From contig NC_088680.1 in NCBI RefSeq assembly GCF_950023065.1, positions 11,396,559 through 11,460,558 on the forward strand: a DNA stretch of 64,000 nt, read 5' to 3'. The notes below the pieces were generated by a model. It searched no databases. It was not told the DNA's origin and was given only the letters and a program-made list of their open reading frames with translations. A program made the position numbers and the translations under genes. Below are positions 43,915 to 58,480 of this stretch, piece by piece (within the stretch, counting starts at the first letter, position 1; each line of letters starts with the position of its first letter). This DNA comes from Planococcus citri (lineage: Eukaryota > Arthropoda > Insecta > Hemiptera > Pseudococcidae).

Positions 43915-46630
43915 GTAGGCAGAAGGGGCCAACAAAACCACTGGATAAAATGTCGCCCAAACGTGCTGAAAATTTGGGAATGGGGGTTTTTTGGGACGGC
44001 GAATTCAATGCCGCAAACCGCAGCTCATGAAACCTCATTGTTCTCGTGGAATTTCCAGTTTTTGACAAAAATGTGGATTTTGCAAGAAACGAATTCCAGC
44101 AAATGAGTCGAGAATGGGTTCCAGGGGGGTTTCGGGGTCGAGGAATTCATCGCAACAATCGGTAGCCTGCTAGAGTTTGATTGGAAGCCTGTGGAGCGGT
44201 TTTGCACAATGAAAAGTACCAAAAACGCCACTTATGCGCATCGCCCGTGAAAAAGAACGTCATATTCGAAATCAGCGACCCAAAATTAGTCACAAGTCGT
44301 CTTTGTTGCGAACAAATCGCTCACTTTTATCCACCCCAATTTGATTCCACCATTGCCTACTAGGGAGTAGGCAGAAGGGGCCAACAAAACCACTGGATAA
44401 AATGTCGCCCAAACGTGCTGAAAATTTGGGAATGGGGGTTTTTTGGGACGGCGAATTCAATGCCGCAAACCGCAGCTCATGAAGCCTCATTGTTCTCGTG
44501 GAATTTCCAGTTTTCGACAAAAATGTGAATTTTGCTAGAAACGAATTCCAGCAAATGAGTCGAGAATGGGTTCCAGGGGGGTTTTCGGGGTCGAGGAATT
44601 CATTGCAACAATCGGTAGCTTGCTAGAGTTTGATTGGAAGCCTGTGGAGCGGTTTTGCACAATGAAAAGTACCAAAAACGCCACTTATGCGCATCGCCCG
44701 TGAAAACGAACGTCATATTCGAAATCAGCGACCCAAAATTAGTCACAAGTCGTCTTTGTTGCGGACAAATCGCTCACTTTTATCCACCCCAATTTGATTC
44801 CACCATTGCCTACTAGGGAGTAGGCAGAAGGGGCCAACAAAACCACTGGATAAAATGTCGCCAAAACGTGCTGAAAATTTGGGAATGGGGGTTTTTTGGG
44901 ACGGCGAATTCAATGCCGCAAACCGCAGCTCATGAAACCTCATTGTTCTCGTGGAATTTCCATTTTTCGACAAAAATGTGAATTTTTCAAGAAACGAATT
45001 CCAGCAAATGAGTCGAGAATGGGTTCCAGGGGGGTTTTCGGGGTCGAGGAATTCATTGCAACAATCGGTAGCTTGCTAGAGTTTGATTGGAAGCCTGTGG
45101 AGCGGTTTTGCACAATGAAAAGTACCAAAAACGCCACTTATGCGCATCGCCCGTGAAAACGAACGTCATATTCGAAATCAGCGACCCAAAATTAGTCACA
45201 AGTCGTCTTTGTTGCGGACAAATCGCTCACTTTTATCCACCCCAATTTGATTCCACCATTGCCTACTAGGGAGTAGGCAGAAGGGGCCAACAAAACCACT
45301 GGATAAAATGTCGCCCAAACGTGCTGAAAATTTGGGAATGGGGGTTTTTTGGGACGGCGAATTCAATGCCGCAAACCGCAGCTCATGAAGCCTCATTGTT
45401 CTCGTGGAATTTCCAGTTTTCGACAAAAATGTGAATTTTGCAAGAAACGAATTCCAGCAAATGAGTCGAGAATGGGTTCCAGGGGAGTTTTCGGGGTCGA
45501 GGAATTCATTGCAACAATCGGTAGCTTGCTAGAGTTTGATTGGAAGCCTGTGGAGCGGTTTTGCACAATGAAAAGTACCAAAAACGCCACTTATGCGCAT
45601 CGCCCGTGAAAACGAACGTCATATTCGAAATCAGCGACCCAAAATTAGTCACAAGTCGTCTTTGTTGCGGACAAATCGCTCACTTTTATCCACCCCAATT
45701 TGATTCCACCATTGCCTACTAGGGAGTAGGCAGAAGGGGCCAACAAAACCACTGGATAAAATGTCGCCCAAACGTGCTGAAAATTTGGGAATGGGGGTTT
45801 TTTGGGACGGCGAATTCAATGCCGCAAACCGCAGCTCATGAAACCTCATTGTTCTCGTGGAATTTCCAGTTTTTGACAAAAATGTGGATTTTGCAAGAAA
45901 CGAATTCCAGCAAATGAGTCGAGAATGGGTTCCAGGGGGGTTTCGGGGTCGAGGAATTCATCGCAACAATCGGTAGCCTGCTAGAGTTTGATTGGAAGCC
46001 TGTGGAGCGGTTTTGCACAATGAAAAATACCAAAAACGCCACTTATGCGCATCGCCCGTGAATATGAACGTCATATTCGAAATCAGCGACCCAAAATTAG
46101 TCACAAGACGTCTTTGTTGCGAACAAATCGCTCACTTTTATCCACCCCAATTTGATTCCACCATTGCCTACTAGGGAGTAGGCAGAAGGGTCCAACAAAA
46201 CCACTGGATAAAATGTCGCCCAAACGTGCTGAAAATTTGGGAATGGGGGTTTTTTGGGACGGCGAATTCAATGCCGCAAACCGCAGCTCATGAAGCCTCA
46301 TTGTTCTCGTGGAATTTCCAGTTTTCGACAAAAATGTAAATTTTGCAAGAAACGAATTCCAGCAAATGAGTCGAGAATGGGTTCCAGGGGGGTTTTCGGG
46401 GTCGAGGAATTCATCGCAACAATCGGTAGCTTGCTAGAGTTTGATTGGAAGCCTGTGGAGCGGTTTTGCACAATGAAAAGTACCAAAAACGCCACTTATG
46501 CGCATCGCCCGTGAAAACGAACGTCATATTCGAAATCAGCGACCCAAAATTAGTCACAAGTCGTCTTTGTTGCGGACAAATCGCTCACTTTTATCCACCC
46601 CAATTTGATTCCACCATTGCCTACTAGGGA
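43915..46630 (+). repeat. Hexamer higher-order repeat, copy 1 (2,716 bp)
   Basis: The unit order is: B with GAAAAAGAACG; A with TTTTGCTAGAAACG; A with GCCAAAACG and TTCCATTTTTCG; A with CCAGGGGAGTTTT; B with AAAAATACC, GAATATG and ACAAGACG; then A with AAGGGTCC and GTAAATTTTG. Confidence 0.9.
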
Positions 46631-48893
46631 GTAGGCAGAAGGGGCCAACAAAACCACTGGATAAAATGTCGCCCAAACGTGCTGAAAATTTGGGAATGGG
46701 GGTTTTTTGGGACGGCGAATTCAATGCCGCAAACCGCAGCTCATGAAACCTCATTGTTCTCGTGGAATTTCCAGTTTTTGACAAAAATGTGGATTTTGCA
46801 AGAAACGAATTCCAGCAAATGAGTCGAGAATGTGTTCCAGGGGGGTTTCGGGGTCGAGGAATTCATCGCAACAATCGGTAGCCTGCTAGAGTTTGATTGG
46901 AAGCCTGTGGAGCGGTTTTGCACAATGAAAAGTACCAAAAACGCCACTTATGCGCATCGCCCGTGAAAAAGAACGTCATATTCGAAATCAGCGACCCAAA
47001 ATTAGTCACAAGTCGTCTTTGTTGCGAACAAATCGCTCACTTTTATCCACCCCAATTTGATTCCACCATTGCCTACTAGGGAGTAGGCAGAAGGGGCCAA
47101 CAAAACCACTGGATAAAATGTCGCCCAAACGTGCTGAAAATTTGGGAATGGGGGTTTTTTGGGACGGCGAATTCAATGCCGCAAACCGCAGCTCATGAAG
47201 CCTCATTGTTCTCGTGGAATTTCCAGTTTTCGACAAAAATGTGAATTTTGCTAGAAACGAATTCCAGCAAATGAGTCGAGAATGGGTTCCAGGGGGGTTT
47301 TCGGGGTCGAGGAATTCATTGCAACAATCGGTAGCTTGCTAGAGTTTGATTGGAAGCCTGTGGAGCGGTTTTGCACAATGAAAAGTACCAAAAACGCCAC
47401 TTATGCGCATCGCCCGTGAAAACGAACGTCATATTCGAAATCAGCGACCCAAAATTAGTCACAAGTCGTCTTTGTTGCGGACAAATCGCTCACTTTTATC
47501 CACCCCAATTTGATTCCACCATTGCCTACTAGGGAGTAGGCAGAAGGGGCCAACAAAACCACTGGATAAAATGTCGCCCAAACGTGCTGAAAATTTGGGA
47601 ATGGGGGTTTTTTGGGACGGCGAATTCAATGCCGCAAACCGCAGCTCATGAAGCCTCATTGTTCTCGTGGAATTTCCAGTTTTCGACAAAAATGTGAATT
47701 TTGCAAGAAACGAATTCCAGCAAATGAGTCGAGAATGGGTTCCAGGGGAGTTTTCGGGGTCGAGGAATTCATTGCAACAATCGGTAGCTTGCTAGAGTTT
47801 GATTGGAAGCCTGTGGAGCGGTTTTGCACAATGAAAAGTACCAAAAACGCCACTTATGCGCATCGCCCGTGAAAACGAACGTCATATTCGAAATCAGCGA
47901 CCCAAAATTAGTCACAAGTCGTCTTTGTTGCGGACAAATCGCTCACTTTTATCCACCCCAATTTGATTCCACCATTGCCTACTAGGGAGTAGGCAGAAGG
48001 GGCCAACAAAACCACTGGATAAAATGTCGCCCAAACGTGCTGAAAATTTGGGAATGGGGGTTTTTTGGGACGGCGAATTCAATGCCGCAAACCGCAGCTC
48101 ATGAAACCTCATTGTTCTCGTGGAATTTCCAGTTTTTGACAAAAATGTGGATTTTGCAAGAAACGAATTCCAGCAAATGAGTCGAGAATGGGTTCCAGGG
48201 GGGTTTCGGGGTCGAGGAATTCATCGCAACAATCGGTAGCCTGCTAGAGTTTGATTGGAAGCCTGTGGAGCGGTTTTGCACAATGAAAAATACCAAAAAC
48301 GCCACTTATGCGCATCGCCCGTGAATATGAACGTCATATTCGAAATCAGCGACCCAAAATTAGTCACAAGACGTCTTTGTTGCGAACAAATCGCTCACTT
48401 TTATCCACCCCAATTTGATTCCACCATTGCCTACTAGGGAGTAGGCAGAAGGGTCCAACAAAACCACTGGATAAAATGTCGCCCAAACGTGCTGAAAATT
48501 TGGGAATGGGGGTTTTTTGGGACGGCGAATTCAATGCCGCAAACCGCAGCTCATGAAGCCTCATTGTTCTCGTGGAATTTCCAGTTTTCGACAAAAATGT
48601 AAATTTTGCAAGAAACGAATTCCAGCAAATGAGTCGAGAATGGGTTCCAGGGGGGTTTTCGGGGTCGAGGAATTCATCGCAACAATCGGTAGCTTGCTAG
48701 AGTTTGATTGGAAGCCTGTGGAGCGGTTTTGCACAATGAAAAGTACCAAAAACGCCACTTATGCGCATCGCCCGTGAAAACGAACGTCATATTCGAAATC
48801 AGCGACCCAAAATTAGTCACAAGTCGTCTTTGTTGCGGACAAATCGCTCACTTTTATCCACCCCAATTTGATTCCACCATTGCCTACTAGGGA
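46631..48893 (+). repeat. Hexamer higher-order repeat, copy 2, one unit deleted (2,263 bp)
   Basis: This has the same order as copy 1, but the third unit (GCCAAAACG with TTCCATTTTTCG) is missing, leaving five units. The leading B unit carries GAATGTGTTCC. Confidence 0.9.
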
Positions 48894-51609
48894 GTAGGCA
48901 GAAGGGGCCAACAAAACCACTGGATAAAATGTCGCCCAAACGTGCTGAAAATTTGGGAATGGGGGTTTTTTGGGACGGCGAATTCAATGCCGCAAACCGC
49001 AGCTCATGAAACCTCATTGTTCTCGTGGAATTTCCAGTTTTTGACAAAAATGTGGATTTTGCAAGAAACGAATTCCAGCAAATGAGTCGAGAATGTGTTC
49101 CAGGGGGGTTTCGGGGTCGAGGAATTCATCGCAACAATCGGTAGCCTGCTAGAGTTTGATTGGAAGCCTGTGGAGCGGTTTTGCACAATGAAAAGTACCA
49201 AAAACGCCACTTATGCGCATCGCCCGTGAAAAAGAACGTCATATTCGAAATCAGCGACCCAAAATTAGTCACAAGTCGTCTTTGTTGCGAACAAATCGCT
49301 CACTTTTATCCACCCCAATTTGATTCCACCATTGCCTACTAGGGAGTAGGCAGAAGGGGCCAACAAAACCACTGGATAAAATGTCGCCCAAACGTGCTGA
49401 AAATTTGGGAATGGGGGTTTTTTGGGACGGCGAATTCAATGCCGCAAACCGCAGCTCATGAAGCCTCATTGTTCTCGTGGAATTTCCAGTTTTCGACAAA
49501 AATGTGAATTTTGCTAGAAACGAATTCCAGCAAATGAGTCGAGAATGGGTTCCAGGGGGGTTTTCGGGGTCGAGGAATTCATTGCAACAATCGGTAGCTT
49601 GCTAGAGTTTGATTGGAAGCCTGTGGAGCGGTTTTGCACAATGAAAAGTACCAAAAACGCCACTTATGCGCATCGCCCGTGAAAACGAACGTCATATTCG
49701 AAATCAGCGACCCAAAATTAGTCACAAGTCGTCTTTGTTGCGGACAAATCGCTCACTTTTATCCACCCCAATTTGATTCCACCATTGCCTACTAGGGAGT
49801 AGGCAGAAGGGGCCAACAAAACCACTGGATAAAATGTCGCCAAAACGTGCTGAAAATTTGGGAATGGGGGTTTTTTGGGACGGCGAATTCAATGCCGCAA
49901 ACCGCAGCTCATGAAACCTCATTGTTCTCGTGGAATTTCCATTTTTCGACAAAAATGTGAATTTTTCAAGAAACGAATTCCAGCAAATGAGTCGAGAATG
50001 GGTTCCAGGGGGGTTTTCGGGGTCGAGGAATTCATTGCAACAATCGGTAGCTTGCTAGAGTTTGATTGGAAGCCTGTGGAGCGGTTTTGCACAATGAAAA
50101 GTACCAAAAACGCCACTTATGCGCATCGCCCGTGAAAACGAACGTCATATTCGAAATCAGCGACCCAAAATTAGTCACAAGTCGTCTTTGTTGCGGACAA
50201 ATCGCTCACTTTTATCCACCCCAATTTGATTCCACCATTGCCTACTAGGGAGTAGGCAGAAGGGGCCAACAAAACCACTGGATAAAATGTCGCCCAAACG
50301 TGCTGAAAATTTGGGAATGGGGGTTTTTTGGGACGGCGAATTCAATGCCGCAAACCGCAGCTCATGAAGCCTCATTGTTCTCGTGGAATTTCCAGTTTTC
50401 GACAAAAATGTGAATTTTGCAAGAAACGAATTCCAGCAAATGAGTCGAGAATGGGTTCCAGGGGAGTTTTCGGGGTCGAGGAATTCATTGCAACAATCGG
50501 TAGCTTGCTAGAGTTTGATTGGAAGCCTGTGGAGCGGTTTTGCACAATGAAAAGTACCAAAAACGCCACTTATGCGCATCGCCCGTGAAAACGAACGTCA
50601 TATTCGAAATCAGCGACCCAAAATTAGTCACAAGTCGTCTTTGTTGCGGACAAATCGCTCACTTTTATCCACCCCAATTTGATTCCACCATTGCCTACTA
50701 GGGAGTAGGCAGAAGGGGCCAACAAAACCACTGGATAAAATGTCGCCCAAACGTGCTGAAAATTTGGGAATGGGGGTTTTTTGGGACGGCGAATTCAATG
50801 CCGCAAACCGCAGCTCATGAAACCTCATTGTTCTCGTGGAATTTCCAGTTTTTGACAAAAATGTGGATTTTGCAAGAAACGAATTCCAGCAAATGAGTCG
50901 AGAATGGGTTCCAGGGGGGTTTCGGGGTCGAGGAATTCATCGCAACAATCGGTAGCCTGCTAGAGTTTGATTGGAAGCCTGTGGAGCGGTTTTGCACAAT
51001 GAAAAATACCAAAAACGCCACTTATGCGCATCGCCCGTGAATATGAACGTCATATTCGAAATCAGCGACCCAAAATTAGTCACAAGACGTCTTTGTTGCG
51101 AACAAATCGCTCACTTTTATCCACCCCAATTTGATTCCACCATTGCCTACTAGGGAGTAGGCAGAAGGGTCCAACAAAACCACTGGATAAAATGTCGCCC
51201 AAACGTGCTGAAAATTTGGGAATGGGGGTTTTTTGGGACGGCGAATTCAATGCCGCAAACCGCAGCTCATGAAGCCTCATTGTTCTCGTGGAATTTCCAG
51301 TTTTCGACAAAAATGTAAATTTTGCAAGAAACGAATTCCAGCAAATGAGTCGAGAATGGGTTCCAGGGGGGTTTTCGGGGTCGAGGAATTCATCGCAACA
51401 ATCGGTAGCTTGCTAGAGTTTGATTGGAAGCCTGTGGAGCGGTTTTGCACAATGAAAAGTACCAAAAACGCCACTTATGCGCATCGCCCGTGAAAACGAA
51501 CGTCATATTCGAAATCAGCGACCCAAAATTAGTCACAAGTCGTCTTTGTTGCGGACAAATCGCTCACTTTTATCCACCCCAATTTGATTCCACCATTGCC
51601 TACTAGGGA
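48894..51609 (+). repeat. Hexamer higher-order repeat, copy 3 (2,716 bp)
   Basis: All six marker units are in order. The length equals copy 1, and the leading B unit carries GAATGTGTTCC as in copy 2. Confidence 0.9.
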
Positions 51610-53873
51610 GTAGGCAGAAGGGGCCAACAAAACCACTGGATAAAATGTCGCCCAAACGTGCTGAAAATTTGGGAATGGGGGTTTTTTGGGACGGCGAATT
51701 CAATGCCGCAAACCGCAGCTCATGAAACCTCATTGTTCTCGTGGAATTTCCAGTTTTTGACAAAAATGTGGATTTTGCAAGAAACGAATTCCAGCAAATG
51801 AGTCGAGAATGTGTTCCAGGGGGGTTTCGGGGTCGAGGAATTCATCGCAACAATCGGTAGCCTGCTAGAGTTTGATTGGAAGCCTGTGGAGCGGTTTTGC
51901 ACAATGAAAAGTACCAAAAACGCCACTTATGCGCATCGCCCGTGAAAAAGAACGTCATATTCGAAATCAGCGACCCAAAATTAGTCACAAGTCGTCTTTG
52001 TTGCGAACAAATCGCTCACTTTTATCCACCCCAATTTGATTCCACCATTGCCTACTAGGGAGTAGGCAGAAGGGGCCAACAAAACCACTGGATAAAATGT
52101 CGCCCAAACGTGCTGAAAATTTGGGAATGGGGGTTTTTTGGGACGGCGAATTCAATGCCGCAAACCGCAGCTCATGAAGCCTCATTGTTCTCGTGGAATT
52201 TCCAGTTTTCGACAAAAATGTGAATTTTGCAAGAAACGAATTCCAGCAAATGAGTCGAGAATGGGTTCCAGGGGGGTTTTCGGGGTCGAGGAATTCATTG
52301 CAACAATCGGTAGCTTGCTAGAGTTTGATTGGAAGCCTGTGGAGCGGTTTTGCACAATGAAAAGTACCAAAAACGCCACTTATGCGCATCGCCCGTGAAA
52401 ACGAACGTCATATTCGAAATCAGCGACCCAAAATTAGTCACAAGTCGTCTTTGTTGCGGACAAATCGCTCACTTTTATCCACCCCAATTTGATTCCACCA
52501 TTGCCTACTAGGGAGTAGGCAGAAGGGGCCAACAAAACCACTGGATAAAATGTCGCCCAAACGTGCTGAAAATTTGGGAATGGGGGTTTTTTGGGACGGC
52601 GAATTCAATGCCGCAAACCGCAGCTCATGAAGCCTCATTGTTCTCGTGGAATTTCCAGTTTTCGACAAAAATGTGAATTTTGCAAGAAACGAATTCCAGC
52701 AAATGAGTCGAGAATGGGTTCCAGGGGAGTTTTCGGGGTCGAGGAATTCATTGCAACAATCGGTAGCTTGCTAGAGTTTGATTGGAAGCCTGTGGAGCGG
52801 TTTTGCACAATGAAAAGTACCAAAAACGCCACTTATGCGCATCGCCCGTGAAAACGAACGTCATATTCGAAATCAGCGACCCAAAATTAGTCACAAGTCG
52901 TCTTTGTTGCGGACAAATCGCTCACTTTTATCCACCCCAATTTGATTCCACCATTGCCTACTAGGGAGTAGGCAGAAGGGGCCAACAAAACCACTGGATA
53001 AAATGTCGCCCAAACGTGCTGAAAATTTGGGAATGGGGGTTTTTTGGGACGGCGAATTCAATGCCGCAAACCGCAGCTCATGAAGCCTCATTGTTCTCGT
53101 GGAATTTCCAGTTTTCGACAAAAATGTGAATTTTGCAAGAAACGAATTCCAGCAAATGAGTCGAGAATGGGTTCCAGGGGGGTTTTCGGGGTCGAGGAAT
53201 TCATCGCAACAATCGGTAGCTTGCTAGAGTTTGATTGGAAGCCTGTGGAGCGGTTTTGCACAATGAAAAGTACCAAAAACGCCACTTATGCGCATCGCCC
53301 GTGAAAACGAACGTCATATTCGAAATCAGCGACCCAAAATTAGTCACAAGTCGTCTTTGTTGCGAACAAATCGCTCACTTTTATCCACCCCAATTTGATT
53401 CCACCATTGCCTACTAGGGAGTAGGCAGAAGGGGCCAACAAAACCACTGGATAAAATGTCGCCCAAACGTGCTGAAAATTTGGGAATGGGGGTTTTTTGG
53501 GACGGCGAATTCAATGCCGCAAACCGCAGCTCATGAAGCCTCATTGTTCTCGTGGAATTTCCAGTTTTCGACAAAAATGTGAATTTTGCAAGAAACGAAT
53601 TCCAGCAAATGAGTCGAGAATGGGTTCCAGGGGAGTTTTCGGGGTCGAGGAATTCATTGCAACAATCGGTAGCTTGCTAGAGTTTGATTGGAAGCCTGTG
53701 GAGCGGTTTTGCACAATGAAAAGTACCAAAAACGCCACTTATGCGCATCGCCCGTGAAAACGAACGTCATATTCGAAATCAGCGACCCAAAATTAGTCAC
53801 AAGTCGTCTTTGTTGCGGACAAATCGCTCACTTTTATCCACCCCAATTTGATTCCACCATTGCCTACTAGGGA

Positions 53874-55231
53874 GTAGGCAGAAGGGGCCAACAAAACCAC
53901 TGGATAAAATGTCGCCCGAACGTGCTGAAAATTTGGGAATGGGGGTTTTTTGGGACGGCGAATTCAATGCCGCAAACCGCAGCTCATGAAACCTCATTGT
54001 TCTCGTGGAATTTCCAGTTTTTGACAAAAATGTGGATTTTGCAAGAAACGAATTCCAGCAAATGAGTCGAGAATGGGTTCCAGGGGGGTTTCTGGGTCGA
54101 GGAATTCATCGCAACAATCGGTAGCCTGCTAGAGTTTGATTGGAAGCCTGTGGAGCGGTTTTGCACAATGAAAAGTACCAAAAACGCCACTTATGCGCAT
54201 CGCCCGTGAAAAAGAACGTCATATTCGAAATCAGCGACCCAAAATTAGTCACAAGTCGTCTTTGTTGCGAACAAATCGCTCACTTTTATCCACCCCAATT
54301 TGATTCCACCATTGCCTACTAGGGAGTAGGCAGAAGGGGCCAACAAAACCACTGGATAAAATGTCGCCCGAACGTGCTGAAAATTTGGGAATGGGGGTTT
54401 TTTGGGACGGCGAATTCAATGCCGCAAACCGCAGCTCATGAAGCCTCATTGTTCTCGTGGAATTTCCAGTTTTCGACAAAAATGTGAATTTTGCAAGAAA
54501 CGAATTCCAGCAAATGAGTCGAGAATGGGTTCCAGGGGGGTTTTCGGGGTCGAGGAATTCATTGCAACAATCGGTAGCTTGCTAGAGTTTGATTGGAAGC
54601 CTGTGGAGCGGTTTTGCACAATGAAAAGTACCAAAAACGCCACTTATGCGCATCGCCCGTGAAAACGAACGTCATATTCGAAATCAGCGACCCAAAATTA
54701 GTCACAAGTCGTCTTTGTTGCGGACAAATCGCTCACTTTTATCCACCCCAATTTGATTCCACCATTGCCTACTAGGGAGTAGGCAGAAGGGGCCAACAAA
54801 ACCACTGGATAAAATGTCGCCCAAACGTGCTGAAAATTTGGGAATGGGGGTTTTTTGGGACGGCGAATTCAATGCCGCAAACCGCAGCTCATGAAGCCTC
54901 ATTGTTCTCGTGGAATTTCCAGTTTTCGACAAAAATGTGAATTTTGCAAGAAACGAATTCCAGCAAATGAGTCGAGAATGGGTTCCAGGGGAGTTTTCGG
55001 GGTCGAGGAATTCATTGCAACAATCGGTAGCTTGCTAGAGTTTGATTGGAAGCCTGTGGAGCGGTTTTGCACAATGAAAAGTACCAAAAACGCCACTTAT
55101 GCGCATCGCCCGTGAAAACGAACGTCATATTCGAAATCAGCGACCCAAAATTAGTCACAAGTCGTCTTTGTTGCGGACAAATCGCTCACTTTTATCCACC
55201 CCAATTTGATTCCACCATTGCCTACTAGGGA
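53874..55231 (+). repeat. B-A-A trimer higher-order repeat
   Basis: The order is B (GTTTCTGGGTC, GCCCGAACG), A (GCCCGAACG), A (CCAGGGGAGTTTT), totalling 1,358 bp. The same B-A-A(GGGGAG) order occurs at 58,851-60,208 and 60,209-61,566. Confidence 0.75.
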
Positions 55232-56136
55232 GTAGGCAGAAGGGGCCAACAAAACCACTGGATAAAATGTCGCCCGAACGTGCTGAAAATTTGGGAATGG
55301 GGGTTTTTTGGGACGGCGAATTCAATGCCGCAAACCGCAGCTCATGAAACCTCATTGTTCTCGTGGAATTTCCAGTTTTTGACAAAAATGTGGATTTTGC
55401 AAGAAACGAATTCCAGCAAATGAGTCGAGAATGGGTTCCAGGGGGGTTTCTGGGTCGAGGAATTCATCGCAACAATCGGTAGCCTGCTAGAGTTTGATTG
55501 GAAGCCTGTGGAGCGGTTTTGCACAATGAAAAGTACCAAAAACGCCACTTATGCGCATCGCCCGTGAAAAAGAACGTCATATTCGAAATCAGCGACCCAA
55601 AATTAGTCACAAGTCGTCTTTGTTGCGAACAAATCGCTCACTTTTATCCACCCCAATTTGATTCCACCATTGCCTACTAGGGAGTAGGCAGAAGGGGCCA
55701 ACAAAACCACTGGATAAAATGTCGCCCAAACGTGCTGAAAATTTGGGAATGGGGGTTTTTTGGGACGGCGAATTCAATGCCGCAAACCGCAGCTCATGAA
55801 GCCTCATTGTTCTCGTGGAATTTCCAGTTTTCGACAAAAATGTGAATTTTGCAAGAAACGAATTCCAGCAAATGAGTCGAGAATGGGTTCCAGGGGGGTT
55901 TTCGGGGTCGAGGAATTCATTGCAACAATCGGTAGCCTGCTAGAGTTTGATTGGAAGCCTGTGGAGCGGTTTTGCACAATGAAAAGTACCAAAAACGCCA
56001 CTTATGCGCATCGCCAGTGAATATGAACGTCATATTCGAAATCAGCGACCCAAAATTAGTCACAAGTCGTCTTTGTTGCGGACAAATCGCTCACTTTTAT
56101 CCACCCCAATTTGATTCCACCATTGCCTACTAGGGA

Positions 56137-56589
56137 GTAGGCAGAAGGGGCCAACAAAACCACTGGATAAAATGTCGCCCAAACGTGCTGAAAATTTGGG
56201 AATGGGGGTTTTTTGGGACGGCGAATTCAATGCCGCAAACCGCAGCTCATGAAACCTCATTGTTCTCGTGGAATTTCCAGTTTTTGACAAAAATGTGAAT
56301 TTTGCAAGAAACGAATTCCAGCAAATGAGTCGAGAATGGGTTCCAGGGGGGTTTTCGGGGTCGAGGAATTCATTGCAACAATCGGTAGCTTGCTAGAGTT
56401 TGATTGGAAGCCTGTGGAGCGGTTTTGCACAATGAAAAGTACCAAAAACGCCACTTATGCGCATCGCCCGTGAAAACGAACGTCATATTCGAAATCAGCG
56501 ACCCAAAATTAGTCACAAGTCGTCTTTGTTGCGGACAAATCGCTCACTTTTATCCACCCCAATTTGATTCCACCATTGCCTACTAGGGA
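56137..56589 (+). repeat. Chimeric monomer with a different switch point
   Basis: It carries GAAACCTC and TTTTTGAC (class B), then GTGAATTTTG, GGTTTTCGGGG and TAGCTTGC (class A). The switch is a few bases further left than in the chimeras at 34.4 and 43.5 kb, so it arose independently. Confidence 0.8.
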
Positions 56590-57799
56590 GTAGGCAGAAG
56601 GGGCCAACAAAACCACTGGATAAAATGTCGCCCGAACGTGCTGAAAATTTGGGAATGGGGGTTTTTTGGGACGGCGAATTCAATGCCGCAAACCGCTGCT
56701 CATGAAACCTCATTGTTCTCGTGGAATTTCCAGTTTTTGACAAAAATGTGGATTTTGCAAGAAACGAATTCCAGCAAATGAGTCGAGAATGGGTTCCAGG
56801 GGGGTTTCTGGGTCGAGGAATTCATCGCAACAATCGGTAGCCTGCTAGAGTTTGATTGGAAGCCTGTGGAGCGGTTTTGCACAATGAAAAGTACCAAAAA
56901 CGCCACTTATGCGCATCGCCCGTGAAAAAGAACGTCATATTCGAAATCAGCGACCCAAAATTAGTCACAAGTCGTCTTTGTTGCGAACAAATCGCTCACT
57001 TTTATCCACCCCAATTTGATTCCACCATTGCCTACTAGGGAGTAGGCAGAAGGGGCCAACAAAACCACTGGATAAAATGTCGCCCAAACGTGCTGAAAAT
57101 TTGGGAATGGGGGTTTTTTGGGACGGCGAATTCAATGCCGCAAACCGCAGCTCATGAAGCCTCATTGTTCTCGTGGAATTTCCAGTTTTCGACAAAAATG
57201 TGAATTTTGCAAGAAACGAATTCCAGCAAATGAGTCGAGAATGGGTTCCAGGGGGGTTTTCGGGGTCGAGGAATTCATTGCAACAATCGGTAGCCTGCTA
57301 GAGTTTGATTGGAAGCCTGTGGAGCGGTTTTGCACAATGAAAAGTACCAAAAACGCCACTTATGCGCATCGCCAGTGAATATGAACGTCATATTCGAAAT
57401 CAGCGACCCAAAATTAGTCACAAGTCGTCTTTGTTGCGGACAAATCGCTCACTTTTATCCACCCCAATTTGATTCCACCATTGCCTACTAGGGAGTAGGC
57501 AGAAGGGGCCAACAAAACCACTGGATAAAATGTCGCCCAAACGTGCTGAAAATTTGGGAATGGGGGTTTTTTGGGACGGCGAATTCAATGCCGCAAACCG
57601 CAGCTCATGAAACCTCATTGTTCTCGTGGAATTTCCAGTTTTTGACAAAAATGTGGATTTTGCAAGAAACGAATTCCAGCAAATGAGTCGAGAATGGGTT
57701 CCAGGGGGGTTTCTGGGTCGAGGAATTCATCGCAACAATCGGTAGCCTGCTAGAGTTTGATTGGAAGCCTGTGGAGCGGTTTTGCACAATGAAAAGTAC

Positions 57800-58480
57800 C
57801 AAAAACGCCACTTATGCGCATCGCCCGTGAAAAAGAACGTCATATTCGAAATCAGCGACCCAAAATTAGTCACCAGTCGTCTTTGTTCCCAACAAATCGC
57901 TCACTTTTATCCACCCCAATTTGATTCCACCATTGCCTACTAGGGAGTAGGCAGAAGGGGCCAACAAAACCACTGGATAAAATGTCGCCCAAACGTGCTG
58001 AAAATTTGGGAATGGGGGTTTTTTGGGACGGCGAATTCAATGCCGCAAACCGCAGCTCATGAAGCCTCATTGTTCTCGTGGAATTTCCAGTTTTCGACAA
58101 AAATGTGAATTTTGCAAGAAACGAATTCCAGCAAATGAGTCGAGAATGGGTTCCAGGGGGGTTTCGGGGTCGAGGAATTCATCGCAACAATCGGTAGCCT
58201 GCTAGAGTTTGATTGGAAGCCTGTGGAGCGGTTTTGCACAATGAAAAGTACCAAAAACGCCACTTATGCGCATCGCCCGTGAATATGAACGTCATATTCG
58301 AAATCAGCGACCCAAAATTAGTCACAAGTCGTCTTTGTTGCGGACAAATCGCTCACTTTTATCCATCCCAATTTGATTCCACCATTGCCTACTAGGGAGT
58401 AGGCAGAAGGGGCCACAAAACCACTGGATAAAATGTCGCCCAAACCTGCTGAAAATTTGGGAGTGGGGGTTTTTTGGGAC
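57800..58480 (+). repeat. Island of divergent monomers inside the array
   Basis: Private changes cluster here: CACCAGTCGTCTTTGTTCCC (near 57,873), GTTTCGGGG on a class-A left half (58,160), ATCCATCCC (58,362), a one-base deletion giving GGGGCCACAAAACC (58,410), AAACCTGCTG (58,443) and GGGAGTGGGG (58,459). GGGAGTGGGG otherwise appears only in the edge unit at 23.1 kb. Confidence 0.8.
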
